Shown one piece after another: positions 15,517 to 23,479 of a stretch of 64,000 nucleotides of DNA (position 1 is its first letter; every line of letters starts with the position of its first letter). This DNA comes from Paenibacillus elgii NBRC 100335 (lineage in GTDB: Bacteria; Bacillota; Bacilli; Paenibacillales; NBRC-103111). The translations under genes were made by a program, and so were the position numbers. The notes under the pieces are model-generated. The model made no database searches. It had not been told where the DNA came from and was given only the letters and a program-made list of their open reading frames with translations. The stretch is taken from the NCBI RefSeq assembly GCF_004000865.1, contig NZ_BIMB01000008.1, positions 123,136-187,135 of the forward strand, in the 5' to 3' direction.

Positions 15517-15791
15517 ATCGTGAAGAAATTAAACGGAAGGTCACGGCCATCGTCGCGCAATTGCTCGGCAAGCCGGACGTGGAACCGTCTGCGCAGCTGC
15601 TGGGCCCTCAGGGCGTTTTGGATTCCGTTACGGTGGTCCGGTTGATCGCCTGGCTGGAGCAGGAGTTTCAAGTTGCATTCGATGAGGAGGACCTTACGAT
15701 CGAATCGTTGTCGAGCGTAGACCGTATCGTCTCATTTATCGAGGAGAGCGGGAGCTTGCCTCGCGGGGCTTATTCCGGACTGGAAAATTGA
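15513..15791 (+). CDS. Acyl carrier protein
   Basis: A 92-residue four-helix carrier protein. The phosphopantetheine site is Ser38 in GVLDSVTVVRL, matching the D-S-(L/V) consensus. It starts at the ATG overlapping the FkbH stop, with GGGAGGA upstream in the FkbH end. A dedicated ACP coupled to FkbH normally carries a glyceryl or glycolyl thioester. It is the last gene of the MutS2-like operon; an intrinsic terminator follows at 15819. Confidence 0.85.
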   Translation: MNREEIKRKVTAIVAQLLGKPDVEPSAQLLGPQGVLDSVTVVRLIAWLEQEFQVAFDEEDLTIESLSSVDRIVSFIEESGSLPRGAYSGLEN

Positions 15792-15818
15792 AACTCCGGA
15801 TTGAAAAATTGAAACATC

Positions 15819-15857
15819 AAAGAGCTGACGTCCTATACGGATGGCCGGCTCTTTTTG
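15819..15857 (+). terminator. Terminator of the MutS2-like operon
   Basis: AAAGAGC (15819-15825) pairs with GCTCTTT (15848-15854) with further inner GC pairs, followed by T residues. Confidence 0.7.
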
Positions 15858-15945
15858 CGCGACTGCACATGTTTCCGATTTTCAACGGTCTTGAGGCTGG
15901 TTTTTGTTCGTTCTTTTGGCGGGGTCGTGGTTGGACTTCCGATCG

Positions 15946-15973
15946 TTGTTTAGACAAAGGACGCTGTTATAAT
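15946..15973 (+). promoter_or_regulatory. Promoter of the CPBP protease gene
   Basis: A perfect -10 TATAAT (15968-15973) with TTGTTT 16 bp upstream (15946-15951). Confidence 0.5.
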
Positions 15974-16049
15974 AAGGTTGAAATTTACATAAATGTAATT
16001 ATTGATTTGCGGTTTCTGGCGGGAGCCGCAACAAAAGGAGTGTTCGATA

Positions 16050-16937
16050 ATGACTACCTCAAACCACGAGACGGCGCATCAGCGCGTGCAGTCTGCCCGA
16101 CGGGGGCTTACGGTCTTTTTTGCTTTCCTCGTTCCTCTTTCATGTCTGGGGTATTGGCTGACTCTTCATGACGAGAAAGGGGTACTTTTTCTGATGTGGA
16201 CGCCCGCCTTGGCGTCTTTATTCTCGCGTTTGCTGCTGCGCGAGGGTTTTGCCGACATCTCGCTCCGTCTGGGAGGAAGACGCACTCTTAAATTCATACC
16301 GATCGTGCTTCTCCTGCCGATAGCGGTCGATCTGGCGGCCTATGGCATCGCATGGATGTTCGGACTCGCGCAATTTACCGCGCCTGCTACTTATTTAACC
16401 GCTTCACCCCTCGTTCTATTCGTATTCTTCCTGCTCGCAAATGTAACTCTTGGAACGGTTCAAGGCTTGGTTGGATCCTTTGGCGAGGAAGTGGGGTGGC
16501 GCGGCTACATGCTCACACGCCTGATCGATGCCCGGGTTCCCCGGCCTGTTCTCGTCAGCGGACTGGTATGGAGCGTGTGGCATCTGCCGCTCATGGTAGC
16601 TGGAGTGTACTACGCCGGTCCGTTTCTTCTTTTGTCCATCGTGCTGTTTATGATCACGGTCACGTCCTTCGGGTATGTGATGGCGTACCTCCGTTTGACA
16701 TCGGGAAGCATCTGGCCGGTCGTCTTGCTGCATGCCTCATGGAATGCCATCACCCAGAACGTCTTTGACCTGTTTACCAAAGGGGATTCGGCCTTGCTGT
16801 GGACGGGAGAGTCTGGCGTTTTCGTTGCGCTTGCTTTGCTGGCGGTGGCGTTCATTGTTTCGAGAAAGCCATGGGCGATCATTCGAACTCTTCCCGGAAA
16901 AGGCGAACAGCCGGTTCAGGAGCCGCTGTCCTTATAG
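16050..16937 (+). CDS. CPBP family intramembrane glutamic protease
   Basis: A 295-residue polytopic membrane protein of the CPBP (CAAX protease and bacteriocin-processing) family. The catalytic motif GEEVGWRGYM sits near residue 145, WSVWHLP near 175 and the last conserved HASWN near 230. Seven to eight hydrophobic segments are visible. ATG 16050 is chosen because AAAGGAG lies 9 nt upstream (16034-16040); the earlier ATA/ATG codons have no ribosome binding site. Members process prenylated or peptide substrates, mature bacteriocins or give self-immunity. Nothing nearby shows which applies here. Confidence 0.85.
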   Translation: MTTSNHETAHQRVQSARRGLTVFFAFLVPLSCLGYWLTLHDEKGVLFLMWTPALASLFSRLLLREGFADISLRLGGRRTLKFIPIVLLLPIAVDLAAYGIAWMFGLAQFTAPATYLTASPLVLFVFFLLANVTLGTVQGLVGSFGEEVGWRGYMLTRLIDARVPRPVLVSGLVWSVWHLPLMVAGVYYAGPFLLLSIVLFMITVTSFGYVMAYLRLTSGSIWPVVLLHASWNAITQNVFDLFTKGDSALLWTGESGVFVALALLAVAFIVSRKPWAIIRTLPGKGEQPVQEPLSL

Positions 16938-17005
16938 GTATTTTTTTGAAACCGGAGCCGGCTTGCGGCAGTATTACCTTGTAAAAAAAGTCGGAGGTCC
17001 GGAGG

Positions 17006-17452
17006 ATGAAATTGAAAATTGTGCTTCTGCTTGTGCTCGCAGTTGGTCTGTTGTCAGGCTGCGGGCTCGTCGACAAAGTAAATCATTCGTTAAATTATGT
17101 GGAAGAAGCCACCAACTTCATCGATGATACTTCGCGGTTTGCGGAGCAATTGCCGACGCTTGCCGGGCAGGCGGTTACCGATCCCGAAGCCAGAACGACA
17201 TTGAAGAACGAATTGACCGGTATGAAGGAACGGATCGCCAAATTTAACGCGCTTCAAGCCCCCGATTTTGCCAAAAATGTTCATGAGCAGCTCGTCGGCT
17301 ATAACGAGACGTTGACGAAGGAGATTAACGGTTACCTGGCGAAGATCAATGACGGCGCCATCGACTGGAAGGCAATCGAAAATTCCCGGTTCATCGACAC
17401 GCTGAACGAGGTCACTCAAATCTCGGATAAAGTTAAGAGCCTAACTCCATAA
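17006..17452 (+). CDS. DUF6376-like lipoprotein
   Basis: A 148-residue predicted lipoprotein: signal peptide with lipobox L-S-G-C (Cys near residue 18), then a helical domain rich in Asn/Glu with VNHSLNYVEEATNFIDD, the opening typical of DUF6376 proteins of Bacillales. Function is unknown. GGAGGTCCGGAGG directly precedes the ATG, and a terminator follows 5 nt after the stop, so it is monocistronic. Confidence 0.75.
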   Translation: MKLKIVLLLVLAVGLLSGCGLVDKVNHSLNYVEEATNFIDDTSRFAEQLPTLAGQAVTDPEARTTLKNELTGMKERIAKFNALQAPDFAKNVHEQLVGYNETLTKEINGYLAKINDGAIDWKAIENSRFIDTLNEVTQISDKVKSLTP

Positions 17453-17456
17453 TGCC

Positions 17457-17498
17457 AAAAAGGATGTCGTTCACATGAGGTGAAAGCATCCTTTTTGT
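17457..17498 (+). terminator. Terminator of the DUF6376-like gene
   Basis: AAAAAGGATG (17457-17466) and CATCCTTTTT (17487-17496) form a 10-bp stem ending in T residues. It may also work on the minus strand. Confidence 0.8.
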
Positions 17499-17527
17499 TA
17501 TGGAAGGGAATGAATGAGGTCTTGTTC

Positions 17528-17556
17528 TTGCTACAGACATTCGTTTTGTTTATACT
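17528..17556 (+). promoter_or_regulatory. Promoter of the FusB-like gene
   Basis: TTGCTA (17528-17533), 17-bp spacer and TATACT (17551-17556), about 33 bp upstream of the leader ORF. Confidence 0.55.
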
Positions 17557-17588
17557 AATCGTAAGTAAGAACGGGGGAGTTGGTACGG

Positions 17589-17666
17589 ATGGCAATTCGC
17601 GATTGCCGGATTGGCCAGTCTCATGCAAAGCCTTATTTTTTAGGGCGATACTTTGCATGGGCGTGA
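17589..17666 (+). CDS. Leader peptide (25 aa) upstream of the FusB-like gene
   Basis: ATG 17589 with GGGGGAG at 17573-17579 (spacing 9). It encodes a basic, aromatic-ended 25-mer (starts MAIRDCRIG, ends GRYFAWA) and stops with TGA at 17664. Codons 12-15 lie on TGCAAAGCC (17624-17632), a segment with two alternative pairing partners downstream. This matches a translational-attenuator leader peptide. Confidence 0.55.
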   Translation: MAIRDCRIGQSHAKPYFLGRYFAWA

Positions 17667-17765
17667 AAAATAGCAACACAAAATCGCCCGAATGAGCAGC
17701 TATCGTTTCTAATAATATGGCTTTGCACCTTATTTTCAATCTTATAAAATAAGGGGCTGACCTCC
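17622..17765 (+). promoter_or_regulatory. Translational attenuator hiding the FusB-like ribosome binding site
   Basis: Segment 1 TGCAAAGCC (17624-17632) can pair with segment 2 CTTTGCA (17651-17657) or, over 9 bp, with segment 3 GGCTTTGCA (17719-17727). Segment 4 CCTTATTTT (17728-17736) pairs perfectly with segment 5 AAAATAAGG (17746-17754), which contains the Shine-Dalgarno AAGGGG (17751-17756). A ribosome held on the leader ORF over segment 1 would change which stems form and could free the Shine-Dalgarno. Staphylococcal fusB has been reported to be controlled by translational attenuation. Confidence 0.65.
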
Positions 17766-18419
17766 ATGTGTGGACCATTTATTAGAAACCATCAGTATAA
17801 CGATATCAAGAAGCAGGCAGGGAACCTGCAGCACGCTCTCAGAACGATTGCCGATCGAAAGGTATTGGAATCGGTCAGGCAGGGGACGGCAGCCAAAATC
17901 GCAGAGCTGTTTCCCGACGCTTCCAGCCTTCAGAAACAGATGCTGGAAAACGTTGTCACATTGGAAACGTCAGAAGATTTCCATAAGTATCTGAGAACGC
18001 TAGAGCCGTATATCGTGGAATTTCCGCATATTACGGAAAAGCAGATCCAGAAGCTGTTTCCCAAGAATAAGAAGCTAAAGATTCCTAATTTATCCGAGAT
18101 AGACTATCGTTACGTGACCTATCTCAGTTGGGTCGATATCTCGACGAATAAATTGTTTATCGTATATCATTTAAACGGACAATTTGTCGGGGTAGAAGGC
18201 AGATATACTCCTACCAACAAGCGAAGCTTTTGCTTCATATGCAATCGGTATGAAGACCTTGCTTTATTCTCGGCGATATCCCAAAAAAGGCCGGCGAAAG
18301 CTTCAGCTGATTATTATAAAGCGGTTGGCAATTACTTGTGCACGAATGGTCAAGATTGCAATAAGAACATTACGGATACTTCTTCTTTGGAGAATTTTAT
18401 TAACACGGTTATAGGCTAG
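17766..18419 (+). CDS. FusB/FusC-family EF-G-binding protein (fusidic acid resistance type)
   Basis: A 217-residue two-domain protein. The N-terminus has FIRNHQYNDIKKQ, as in FusB (HQYNYI). The C-terminal domain is a treble-clef zinc finger with Cys156, Cys159 (FCFIC), Cys192 and Cys198 (DCNK), followed by ITDTSSLENFI, which aligns with FusB over its whole zinc domain. FusB proteins bind EF-G and release it from ribosomes stalled by fusidic acid. Start ATG 17766 has AAGGGG 9 nt upstream, held in a 9-bp stem. The leader strongly suggests induction by a translation inhibitor. Actual fusidic acid resistance is untested; many Bacillales homologues are intrinsic. Confidence 0.88.
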   Translation: MCGPFIRNHQYNDIKKQAGNLQHALRTIADRKVLESVRQGTAAKIAELFPDASSLQKQMLENVVTLETSEDFHKYLRTLEPYIVEFPHITEKQIQKLFPKNKKLKIPNLSEIDYRYVTYLSWVDISTNKLFIVYHLNGQFVGVEGRYTPTNKRSFCFICNRYEDLALFSAISQKRPAKASADYYKAVGNYLCTNGQDCNKNITDTSSLENFINTVIG

Positions 18420-18424
18420 ACAAG

Positions 18425-18466
18425 AAACCATTGGATCTGCGGGTTTTCCGGATTCAATGGTTTTTT
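18425..18466 (+). terminator. Terminator of the FusB-like gene
   Basis: AAACCATTG (18425-18433) pairs with CAATGGTTT (18455-18463) with inner GATC-type pairs, followed by T residues. Confidence 0.8.
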
Positions 18467-18489
18467 CGTTCTCTAAGGCCTAACAAATC

Positions 18490-18534
18490 CTCGAAAAAAA
18501 TAAAGGGCGCAAACACTTTTTTGTATTTACGCCC
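18490..18534 (-). terminator. Terminator of the small secreted protein gene
   Basis: On the minus strand GGGCG...CGCCC (18530-18534 with 18505-18509) closes an AT-rich hairpin and is followed by a long U-run (complement of 18494-18500). Confidence 0.65.
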
Positions 18535-18546
18535 GCTTCAATATCA

Positions 18547-18858
18547 TTATTTCTTATCGTTCAAATAAAACGCCCCATTCGGCAGAGCGGTTTCTTTATG
18601 GACTACGACGAGCCCGACACCTTCGGGAATATAAGCGACTCGCGAATCGCCTGTGATCACATAATCCCCCGGAACCAATACCCCGTCTACATTCGTTATC
18701 TTTACAGTAGTCGTCAGGTTCAAGTTAGGAAAAGTGATGGTCGTCGTCGGAGGGGTCGCTGCCGGTTCGTCCGGCGTCTGGGCGAAAGCTGCCACCGGTA
18801 ATAGGAAAGCCGAGCACAAGGCGAGTACCGCTACTTTTGTTTTCAGCATGCTCTTCAT
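18547..18858 (-). CDS. Small secreted protein of unknown function
   Basis: A 103-residue protein with a Sec signal peptide (MKSMLKTK, hydrophobic core, A-F-A cleavage near residue 26), a Thr/Pro-rich linker and a compact beta-rich part (VKITNVDGVLVPGDYVITGDSR). I do not recognise a named family. GGAGTG precedes the start at 18858. It is monocistronic and convergent with the FusB-like gene. Confidence 0.7.
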   Translation of the reverse strand: MKSMLKTKVAVLALCSAFLLPVAAFAQTPDEPAATPPTTTITFPNLNLTTTVKITNVDGVLVPGDYVITGDSRVAYIPEGVGLVVVHKETALPNGAFYLNDKK

Positions 18859-19015
18859 ACGTAAAACACTCCTTTTCTTTGCGGTTGTGTTCCCATGTTC
18901 TGGTATCGGAACCAGCTAACCAATAGTTACCCGTATGGATTATGTTTGAAGCAGAAGAAACGCGTTTTTTTCAGCCCAATTTCGGAACGGTACGGTCAGA
19001 TATCGTATTCGTCTT

Positions 19016-19043
19016 TTGGCGAACGGTTGTTCTGTGGTATAAT
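19016..19043 (+). promoter_or_regulatory. Promoter of the kinase-like/SNF2 operon
   Basis: TTGGCG (19016-19021), 16-bp spacer, perfect TATAAT (19038-19043). The 5' untranslated region to 19172 is about 120 nt with no clear ORF. Confidence 0.55.
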
Positions 19044-19171
19044 CGCTCTAACGATCTCGACCCATTTTGCACCCTCGATGCTTGTTTCACGTAATGATCT
19101 ACGAGAGTTAACGTGCCGCGGGGCATTTCTACGGCGCGGGCTGCCAGTAGACTTTATAAGGGGGCTCCAGG

Positions 19172-19858
19172 ATGAACGTGGATTGGACTTTGGCGGATAA
19201 GGCGCTGCGCAGCATCACGGTAACCGGCAGTGAACGGAATGAGCCTGTCATCGTATCCGGCGATTCGGAAGGACTTCGCTGCATCGGCACCGGAACGGAT
19301 GCGGCGGTGTTCACCTATGATCGGACGCCGGGCTATGCGTTTAAAATCTACTCGGATCATGCGCTTGCGCTCGGAAAACGGGATATGGAAAAGCAAGTGT
19401 ACGAACGGCTGAAAGGGATTCCTTATTTTCCAGTATATTACGGGTGCGGGGAACGCTATCTGGTCATGAGCCACGAATCCGGAGTTACGCTGCTCGATTG
19501 CCTGTTGGAGGGCATTCCCGTACCGGAGCAGGCGATCCTCGACGTCGAAGAGGCCCGTGCGCTGGTGCGCAGCCGCGGCTTGAATCCGCGTGACATTCAT
19601 TTGAAAAATGTCATCCTGCAATCGGGCCGGGGCAAAGTATTGGACGTATCCGAATATGCGCTGGAGGGAGACGACCACCGGTGGGAGCATCTGGTCTGGG
19701 CGTACCGCGTCGTTTATCCCGGCATCGAGGGGATCAAAATTCCCGCCTGGGTGCTGGATGCGATCAAGAACGGCTATGCCAGACTGGATCAGGCAAATCT
19801 GAGCCTTGACGATTTTGCCCAGCGAGTCAGTCAGTTGTTTTCCAAGTTTTTGAAATAG
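19172..19858 (+). CDS. Protein kinase-like protein (small, atypical)
   Basis: A 228-residue kinase-fold protein. A glycine-rich GTGTDAAVF (39-47), a VAIK-like AFKIY with Lys58, a hinge YLVMSHESG (97-104) and a catalytic loop RGLNPRDIHLKNVIL with Asp141 and Asn146 are present. The DFG motif is replaced by LDVSEY (Asp158). This resembles the RIO/Kdo-kinase branch of bacterial eukaryote-like kinases. ATG 19172 follows GGAGGCTCC. The SNF2-family ATPase starts 24 nt after the stop, so the two probably share a transcript. Activity and substrate are unknown. Confidence 0.75.
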   Translation: MNVDWTLADKALRSITVTGSERNEPVIVSGDSEGLRCIGTGTDAAVFTYDRTPGYAFKIYSDHALALGKRDMEKQVYERLKGIPYFPVYYGCGERYLVMSHESGVTLLDCLLEGIPVPEQAILDVEEARALVRSRGLNPRDIHLKNVILQSGRGKVLDVSEYALEGDDHRWEHLVWAYRVVYPGIEGIKIPAWVLDAIKNGYARLDQANLSLDDFAQRVSQLFSKFLK

Positions 19859-19882
19859 ATGAAGTAAGGAAGGTTTCAGGCG

Positions 19883-22800
19883 ATGAACGCACCGTTGACA
19901 CCACGGGTCATTAAATCGTTGTGCGGCGAGCTCTCCTACAAAAAGGGAGAAGCCTACTGCCGTGCCGGAAAAGTGGCCTTCACGCATTGCGATCCCATAG
20001 CTGCGAGCTACGAAGCGACGGTCGGCGGCGCCGACAGCTGTCGAGTGACTGTCGAAATCGGGCATGAATCGGAGGTCAAAGCGGCGTGCACGTGCCCCAC
20101 CTTGGGCTCCTACGACAAATATTGTAAGCATGTCGCTGCGGTGCTGCTGTATATTCATGATATGGAGCTGGCCGGCAGCTTGCCTGTCGGGCGGCTTCGG
20201 CCGGAGGACGGATTATCTGCGACGCCTCTGTCAGGTGGAACGGCAGCAAGCGTTTCTGCGATTCCGGCGGGAGATCTTCGGCTCACGAACAGCGTGCTAG
20301 GACTATTCGTAGGCAAGCCGATGATTCCGACCGGTTCCCGGCCGCGCTTTGATACAAGAACGCAGCTTGAGGTGGAGTTTACTTGCACGCCCTTTGCTTA
20401 CGGTTACCGGAAGTACATGTTCGGAATCGAGCTTAAGGCAGGGCCCAAACGGCTGTACATCGTACAGAACATAAGAGAGTTTCTGGAGCGGGTGGAACGG
20501 AGACAAGTCTACGTATTTACCAAGCATTTCACCTACGACCCGGAGCTTCACAGCTTTAAAATCGAGGACGACGCCATCTTGCGCCAGCTCGTCCAAATCT
20601 GCCGCAACGAGAAGCTGTACCGCGAAACGTCCAGTACGTATGCCGTTCAGCTCAACCGGCTGAGCGGCGAGCGGATACTGCTGATTCCTCCGTTCTCGTG
20701 GGAATCGCTGTTTCCCTTATTGGCGGCGGCTCCCTCCGCACAGCTTGAGCAGGGTGGCCGCATCTACGAGGGTGTTCGTATCTCCGACGAGCCACTCCCG
20801 CTTCGCTTCGATTTCGACCAAGCGCCGGGGGAAGGCTATCGCTTGGACGTCTACGGGCTGGACGAGATCATCGTTATGGAAATGTATGGGCTGGTGCTTG
20901 CCGAGGGGAAGCTGCTGAAGCTGCCGCCCGACAGCAGTCAGCGCCTCTCGGAGCTGAAACAAATGCTGGATTCGGCCCGCACGCGCCAGCTTCGGATTTC
21001 AGCGGATCAGATCGAGCCTTTCGTTGAGAAGGCGATTCCCGGTCTGATGAAGCTGGGAACCGTCCATGTCGCCCAAGCCGTGTCCGAGCAGATCATGCGC
21101 ATATCGCTGAAGGCCAAGCTGTATTTGGACCGGGTGAGGGATCGGCTGCTCGCCGGGCTGGAGTTTCATTACGGCGATATCGTCCTTAACCCGTTGGAAG
21201 AGGGAAAAACGCAGCGCGGCGAAGGGCGAATCTTGGTGCGGGACGGGGAGAAGGAGCGGGCGATCCTTGAGCTCCTGGAGCAAAGCACCTTCGTCAGGAC
21301 CGAAAGCGGCTATTTCTTGGATGGCGAGGATGAGGAATACGAGTTTATGTACCGCGTCCTGCCTCAGTTGGAAAAGCTGGTCGAGGTATATGCCACTTCG
21401 GCCGTGAAAGTAAGGCTTCATACCGGCCACGTTCCGCCGAAGATCCGGGTGGATGTGGACGAGCGGATCGATTGGCTGGAAATTAAATTCGATATCGACG
21501 GAATCCCGGAAGCGGAAATTCGCAAAGTGCTGAAATCTCTGGAAGAGAAGCGCAGATACCACCGGCTGCCGACTGGCGCGCTCCTGCCGCTGGAAAGCGA
21601 GGAGTTTCAGGAGATCGTTCGTTTCATGAACGAGATGGGCATCCGCCAAGCGGATGTGAAAGGAACGGAGCTGCGTCTGTCGGCAGTTCGCGGACTGCAC
21701 CTGATCGATGCGCGAGAGCAGGGCCGTACCGTTAGCCTGGGCAAGTCGCTTCGCCGGCTCCTGGAAAACATGCGGAATCCGGACAATCTGGACTTTCCGC
21801 TGCCGGACCGTCTGGTCCCTGTGCTGCGGGATTACCAGAAATATGGGTATGGCTGGCTGAAAACGCTGGCCCACTACCGCTTCGGCGGCATTCTTGCCGA
21901 CGATATGGGGCTGGGCAAGACGCTGCAGAGCATCGCTTTTCTCGTATCCGTTCTGACGGAGATTCGAGATCAGGGGCAGCCTGCACTGGTCGTCGCTCCC
22001 GCGTCTCTCCTGTATAATTGGAGGAACGAGCTGAACCGGTTCGCGCCGGAGCTTCGGGCCGTTATTGCCGACGGCAGCAGCACGGCACGCGCCCGTGTAC
22101 TGAAGGAGCTATCCCATGCGGACGTCGTCATCACCTCGTACCCGCTGCTGCGCAGAGATATTGGACGGTATGCCGGGCATGCGTTTCATACGCTCATTTT
22201 GGACGAGGCCCAAGCGTTCAAAAACTATGCGACGCAGACGGCGCAAGCGGTGAAAGCACTCCGGGCCGGATACCGGTTCGCGCTGACGGGAACGCCGGTC
22301 GAGAACTCGCTGGAGGAGCTGTGGTCTATCTTTGACGCGGTGTTCCCCGAGCTGTTCCCGGACCGCAAAGCTTTCGGCGAGCTGTCCCGCGAGACCGTGG
22401 CGAAGCGCGCCCGCCCGTTTCTGCTGCGGCGGGTCAAGAGCGATGTGCTGAAAGAGCTTCCGGAGAAGATCGAATCGCTGCAAGCCTCGGAGCTGCTGCC
22501 GGAGCAGAAGAAGCTGTACGTGGCCTATCTGGCCAAGCTGCAAAAGGAAGCGCTGAAGCATCTGGATGCGGATACGTTTCAGCAAAACCGGATCAAAATT
22601 TTAGCGGGCATCACTCGGCTGCGCCAGCTGTGCTGTCATCCTGCGTTGTTCGTCGAAGGGTATACCGGAAGCTCGGCGAAATTCGAGCAGCTGCTGGAGC
22701 TGGTGGAGGAATGCCGGAGCGCCGGGCGGCGGATGCTGGTCTTCTCGCAATTTACCGAGATGCTGGGGCTGATCGGGCGGGAGCTCGGCTATCGGGGCGT

Positions 22801-23188
22801 TCCGTATTTTTATTTGGACGGCAAGACTCCGCCCGCCGAGCGCGTCGAGCGCTGCCGCCGATTTAACGAAGGCGAGCGGGACTTGTTCCTGATCTCCTTA
22901 AAGGCCGGGGGAACCGGACTGAATCTGACTGGAGCGGACACTGTTATCCTGTACGATCTATGGTGGAATCCTGCCGTGGAGCAGCAGGCTATGGACCGCG
23001 CCCACCGGATCGGGCAGAAGAAGGTGGTCCAAGTAATCCGTCTCATCACCCAAGGCTCGGTAGAAGACAAAATGCACGAGATTCAGCAGCGAAAGAAACA
23101 TTTGATCGACGAAGTTATTCAGCCTGGCGAGGAGGGGCTGTCCGCTCTGACGGAGCGGGATGTCCGGGAGCTGCTGATGCTGGATTGA
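19883..23188 (+). CDS. SWIM zinc finger / SNF2-family DEAD-like ATPase
   Basis: An 1101-residue Swi2/Snf2 ATPase. The N-terminal SWIM finger C-x-C-x9-C-x-H uses Cys69, Cys71, Cys81 and His83. A bacterial SNF2-associated domain follows (about 130-640), then the two helicase lobes: motif I DDMGLGKT (near 672-679), motif II DEAQ (near 773) and motif VI HRIGQKKVVQV near 1035. Such proteins remodel protein-DNA complexes, and RapA is the best-known bacterial relative. Start ATG 19883 follows AAGGAAGG. A kinase-like gene precedes it, and a hairpin terminator follows at 23229. The precise role in Bacillales is not established. Confidence 0.9.
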   Translation: MNAPLTPRVIKSLCGELSYKKGEAYCRAGKVAFTHCDPIAASYEATVGGADSCRVTVEIGHESEVKAACTCPTLGSYDKYCKHVAAVLLYIHDMELAGSLPVGRLRPEDGLSATPLSGGTAASVSAIPAGDLRLTNSVLGLFVGKPMIPTGSRPRFDTRTQLEVEFTCTPFAYGYRKYMFGIELKAGPKRLYIVQNIREFLERVERRQVYVFTKHFTYDPELHSFKIEDDAILRQLVQICRNEKLYRETSSTYAVQLNRLSGERILLIPPFSWESLFPLLAAAPSAQLEQGGRIYEGVRISDEPLPLRFDFDQAPGEGYRLDVYGLDEIIVMEMYGLVLAEGKLLKLPPDSSQRLSELKQMLDSARTRQLRISADQIEPFVEKAIPGLMKLGTVHVAQAVSEQIMRISLKAKLYLDRVRDRLLAGLEFHYGDIVLNPLEEGKTQRGEGRILVRDGEKERAILELLEQSTFVRTESGYFLDGEDEEYEFMYRVLPQLEKLVEVYATSAVKVRLHTGHVPPKIRVDVDERIDWLEIKFDIDGIPEAEIRKVLKSLEEKRRYHRLPTGALLPLESEEFQEIVRFMNEMGIRQADVKGTELRLSAVRGLHLIDAREQGRTVSLGKSLRRLLENMRNPDNLDFPLPDRLVPVLRDYQKYGYGWLKTLAHYRFGGILADDMGLGKTLQSIAFLVSVLTEIRDQGQPALVVAPASLLYNWRNELNRFAPELRAVIADGSSTARARVLKELSHADVVITSYPLLRRDIGRYAGHAFHTLILDEAQAFKNYATQTAQAVKALRAGYRFALTGTPVENSLEELWSIFDAVFPELFPDRKAFGELSRETVAKRARPFLLRRVKSDVLKELPEKIESLQASELLPEQKKLYVAYLAKLQKEALKHLDADTFQQNRIKILAGITRLRQLCCHPALFVEGYTGSSAKFEQLLELVEECRSAGRRMLVFSQFTEMLGLIGRELGYRGVPYFYLDGKTPPAERVERCRRFNEGERDLFLISLKAGGTGLNLTGADTVILYDLWWNPAVEQQAMDRAHRIGQKKVVQVIRLITQGSVEDKMHEIQQRKKHLIDEVIQPGEEGLSALTERDVRELLMLD

Positions 23189-23228
23189 GCAGGCTTTTGC
23201 GATGGAACTTAGATGGAAGGCACATGAA

Positions 23229-23266
23229 AGGGACCCGACGCCGATGAGGCGAAGGGTCCTGTTTTA
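23229..23266 (+). terminator. Terminator of the SNF2 operon
   Basis: GGACCC (23231-23236) pairs with GGGTCC (23254-23259), with an inner CGCC/GGCG pair, followed by TGTTTTATT. Confidence 0.65.
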
Positions 23267-23268
23267 TT

Positions 23269-23296
23269 GGGGGAGTACCAGCGTAGCTGTCACCAA
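23269..23296. repeat. Left copy of an imperfect inverted repeat bracketing 23.3-26.2 kb
   Basis: The core CCAGCGTAGCTG with flanks (GGGG on the left, CACC on the right) recurs in inverted orientation at 26209-26234. 22 of 26 aligned bases are identical. Confidence 0.5.
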
Positions 23297-23416
23297 GGGC
23301 AAAGTAGATGTAATTAAATAGGGAATTTAGGGATGACCTCGTTGTTAAAGGCAGTGGACCAAGTAACATTTTAGTTGACTATATAATTTCATTTTGCATA
23401 TAATTAAATCACTTAT

Positions 23417-23443
23417 TTAATTGGTAACTAAATTAATTGGTAA
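23417..23443. promoter_or_regulatory. Direct repeats TTAATTGGTAA, candidate regulator site
   Basis: TTAATTGGTAA occurs at 23417-23427 and again at 23433-23443, 16 bp apart (about 1.5 helical turns), 36 bp before the next gene. The MarR-type regulator encoded downstream is a candidate ligand. Confidence 0.4.
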
Positions 23444-23479
23444 TCTATTTATATTGGACACGAAGGGAGTTCGTCTATT

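Noticed and set aside
12769..15791. Polyketide or NRPS biosynthetic gene cluster around FkbH and ACP
   Set aside because: No ketosynthase, acyltransferase, adenylation or thioesterase domain is present in the window, so FkbH and ACP do not form part of a visible large assembly line.
17610..17670. c-di-GMP riboswitch suggested by GCAAAGCC
   Set aside because: The rest of the GEMM core (AAACC, GGGACGC context, receptor GGxCUAA) is missing, and the segment is better explained as the attenuator pairing arm.
17480..17695. ORF of 71 codons upstream of the FusB-like gene
   Set aside because: It begins inside the preceding terminator and overlaps the promoter and leader in another frame. The 25-codon ORF at 17589 has the better ribosome binding site.
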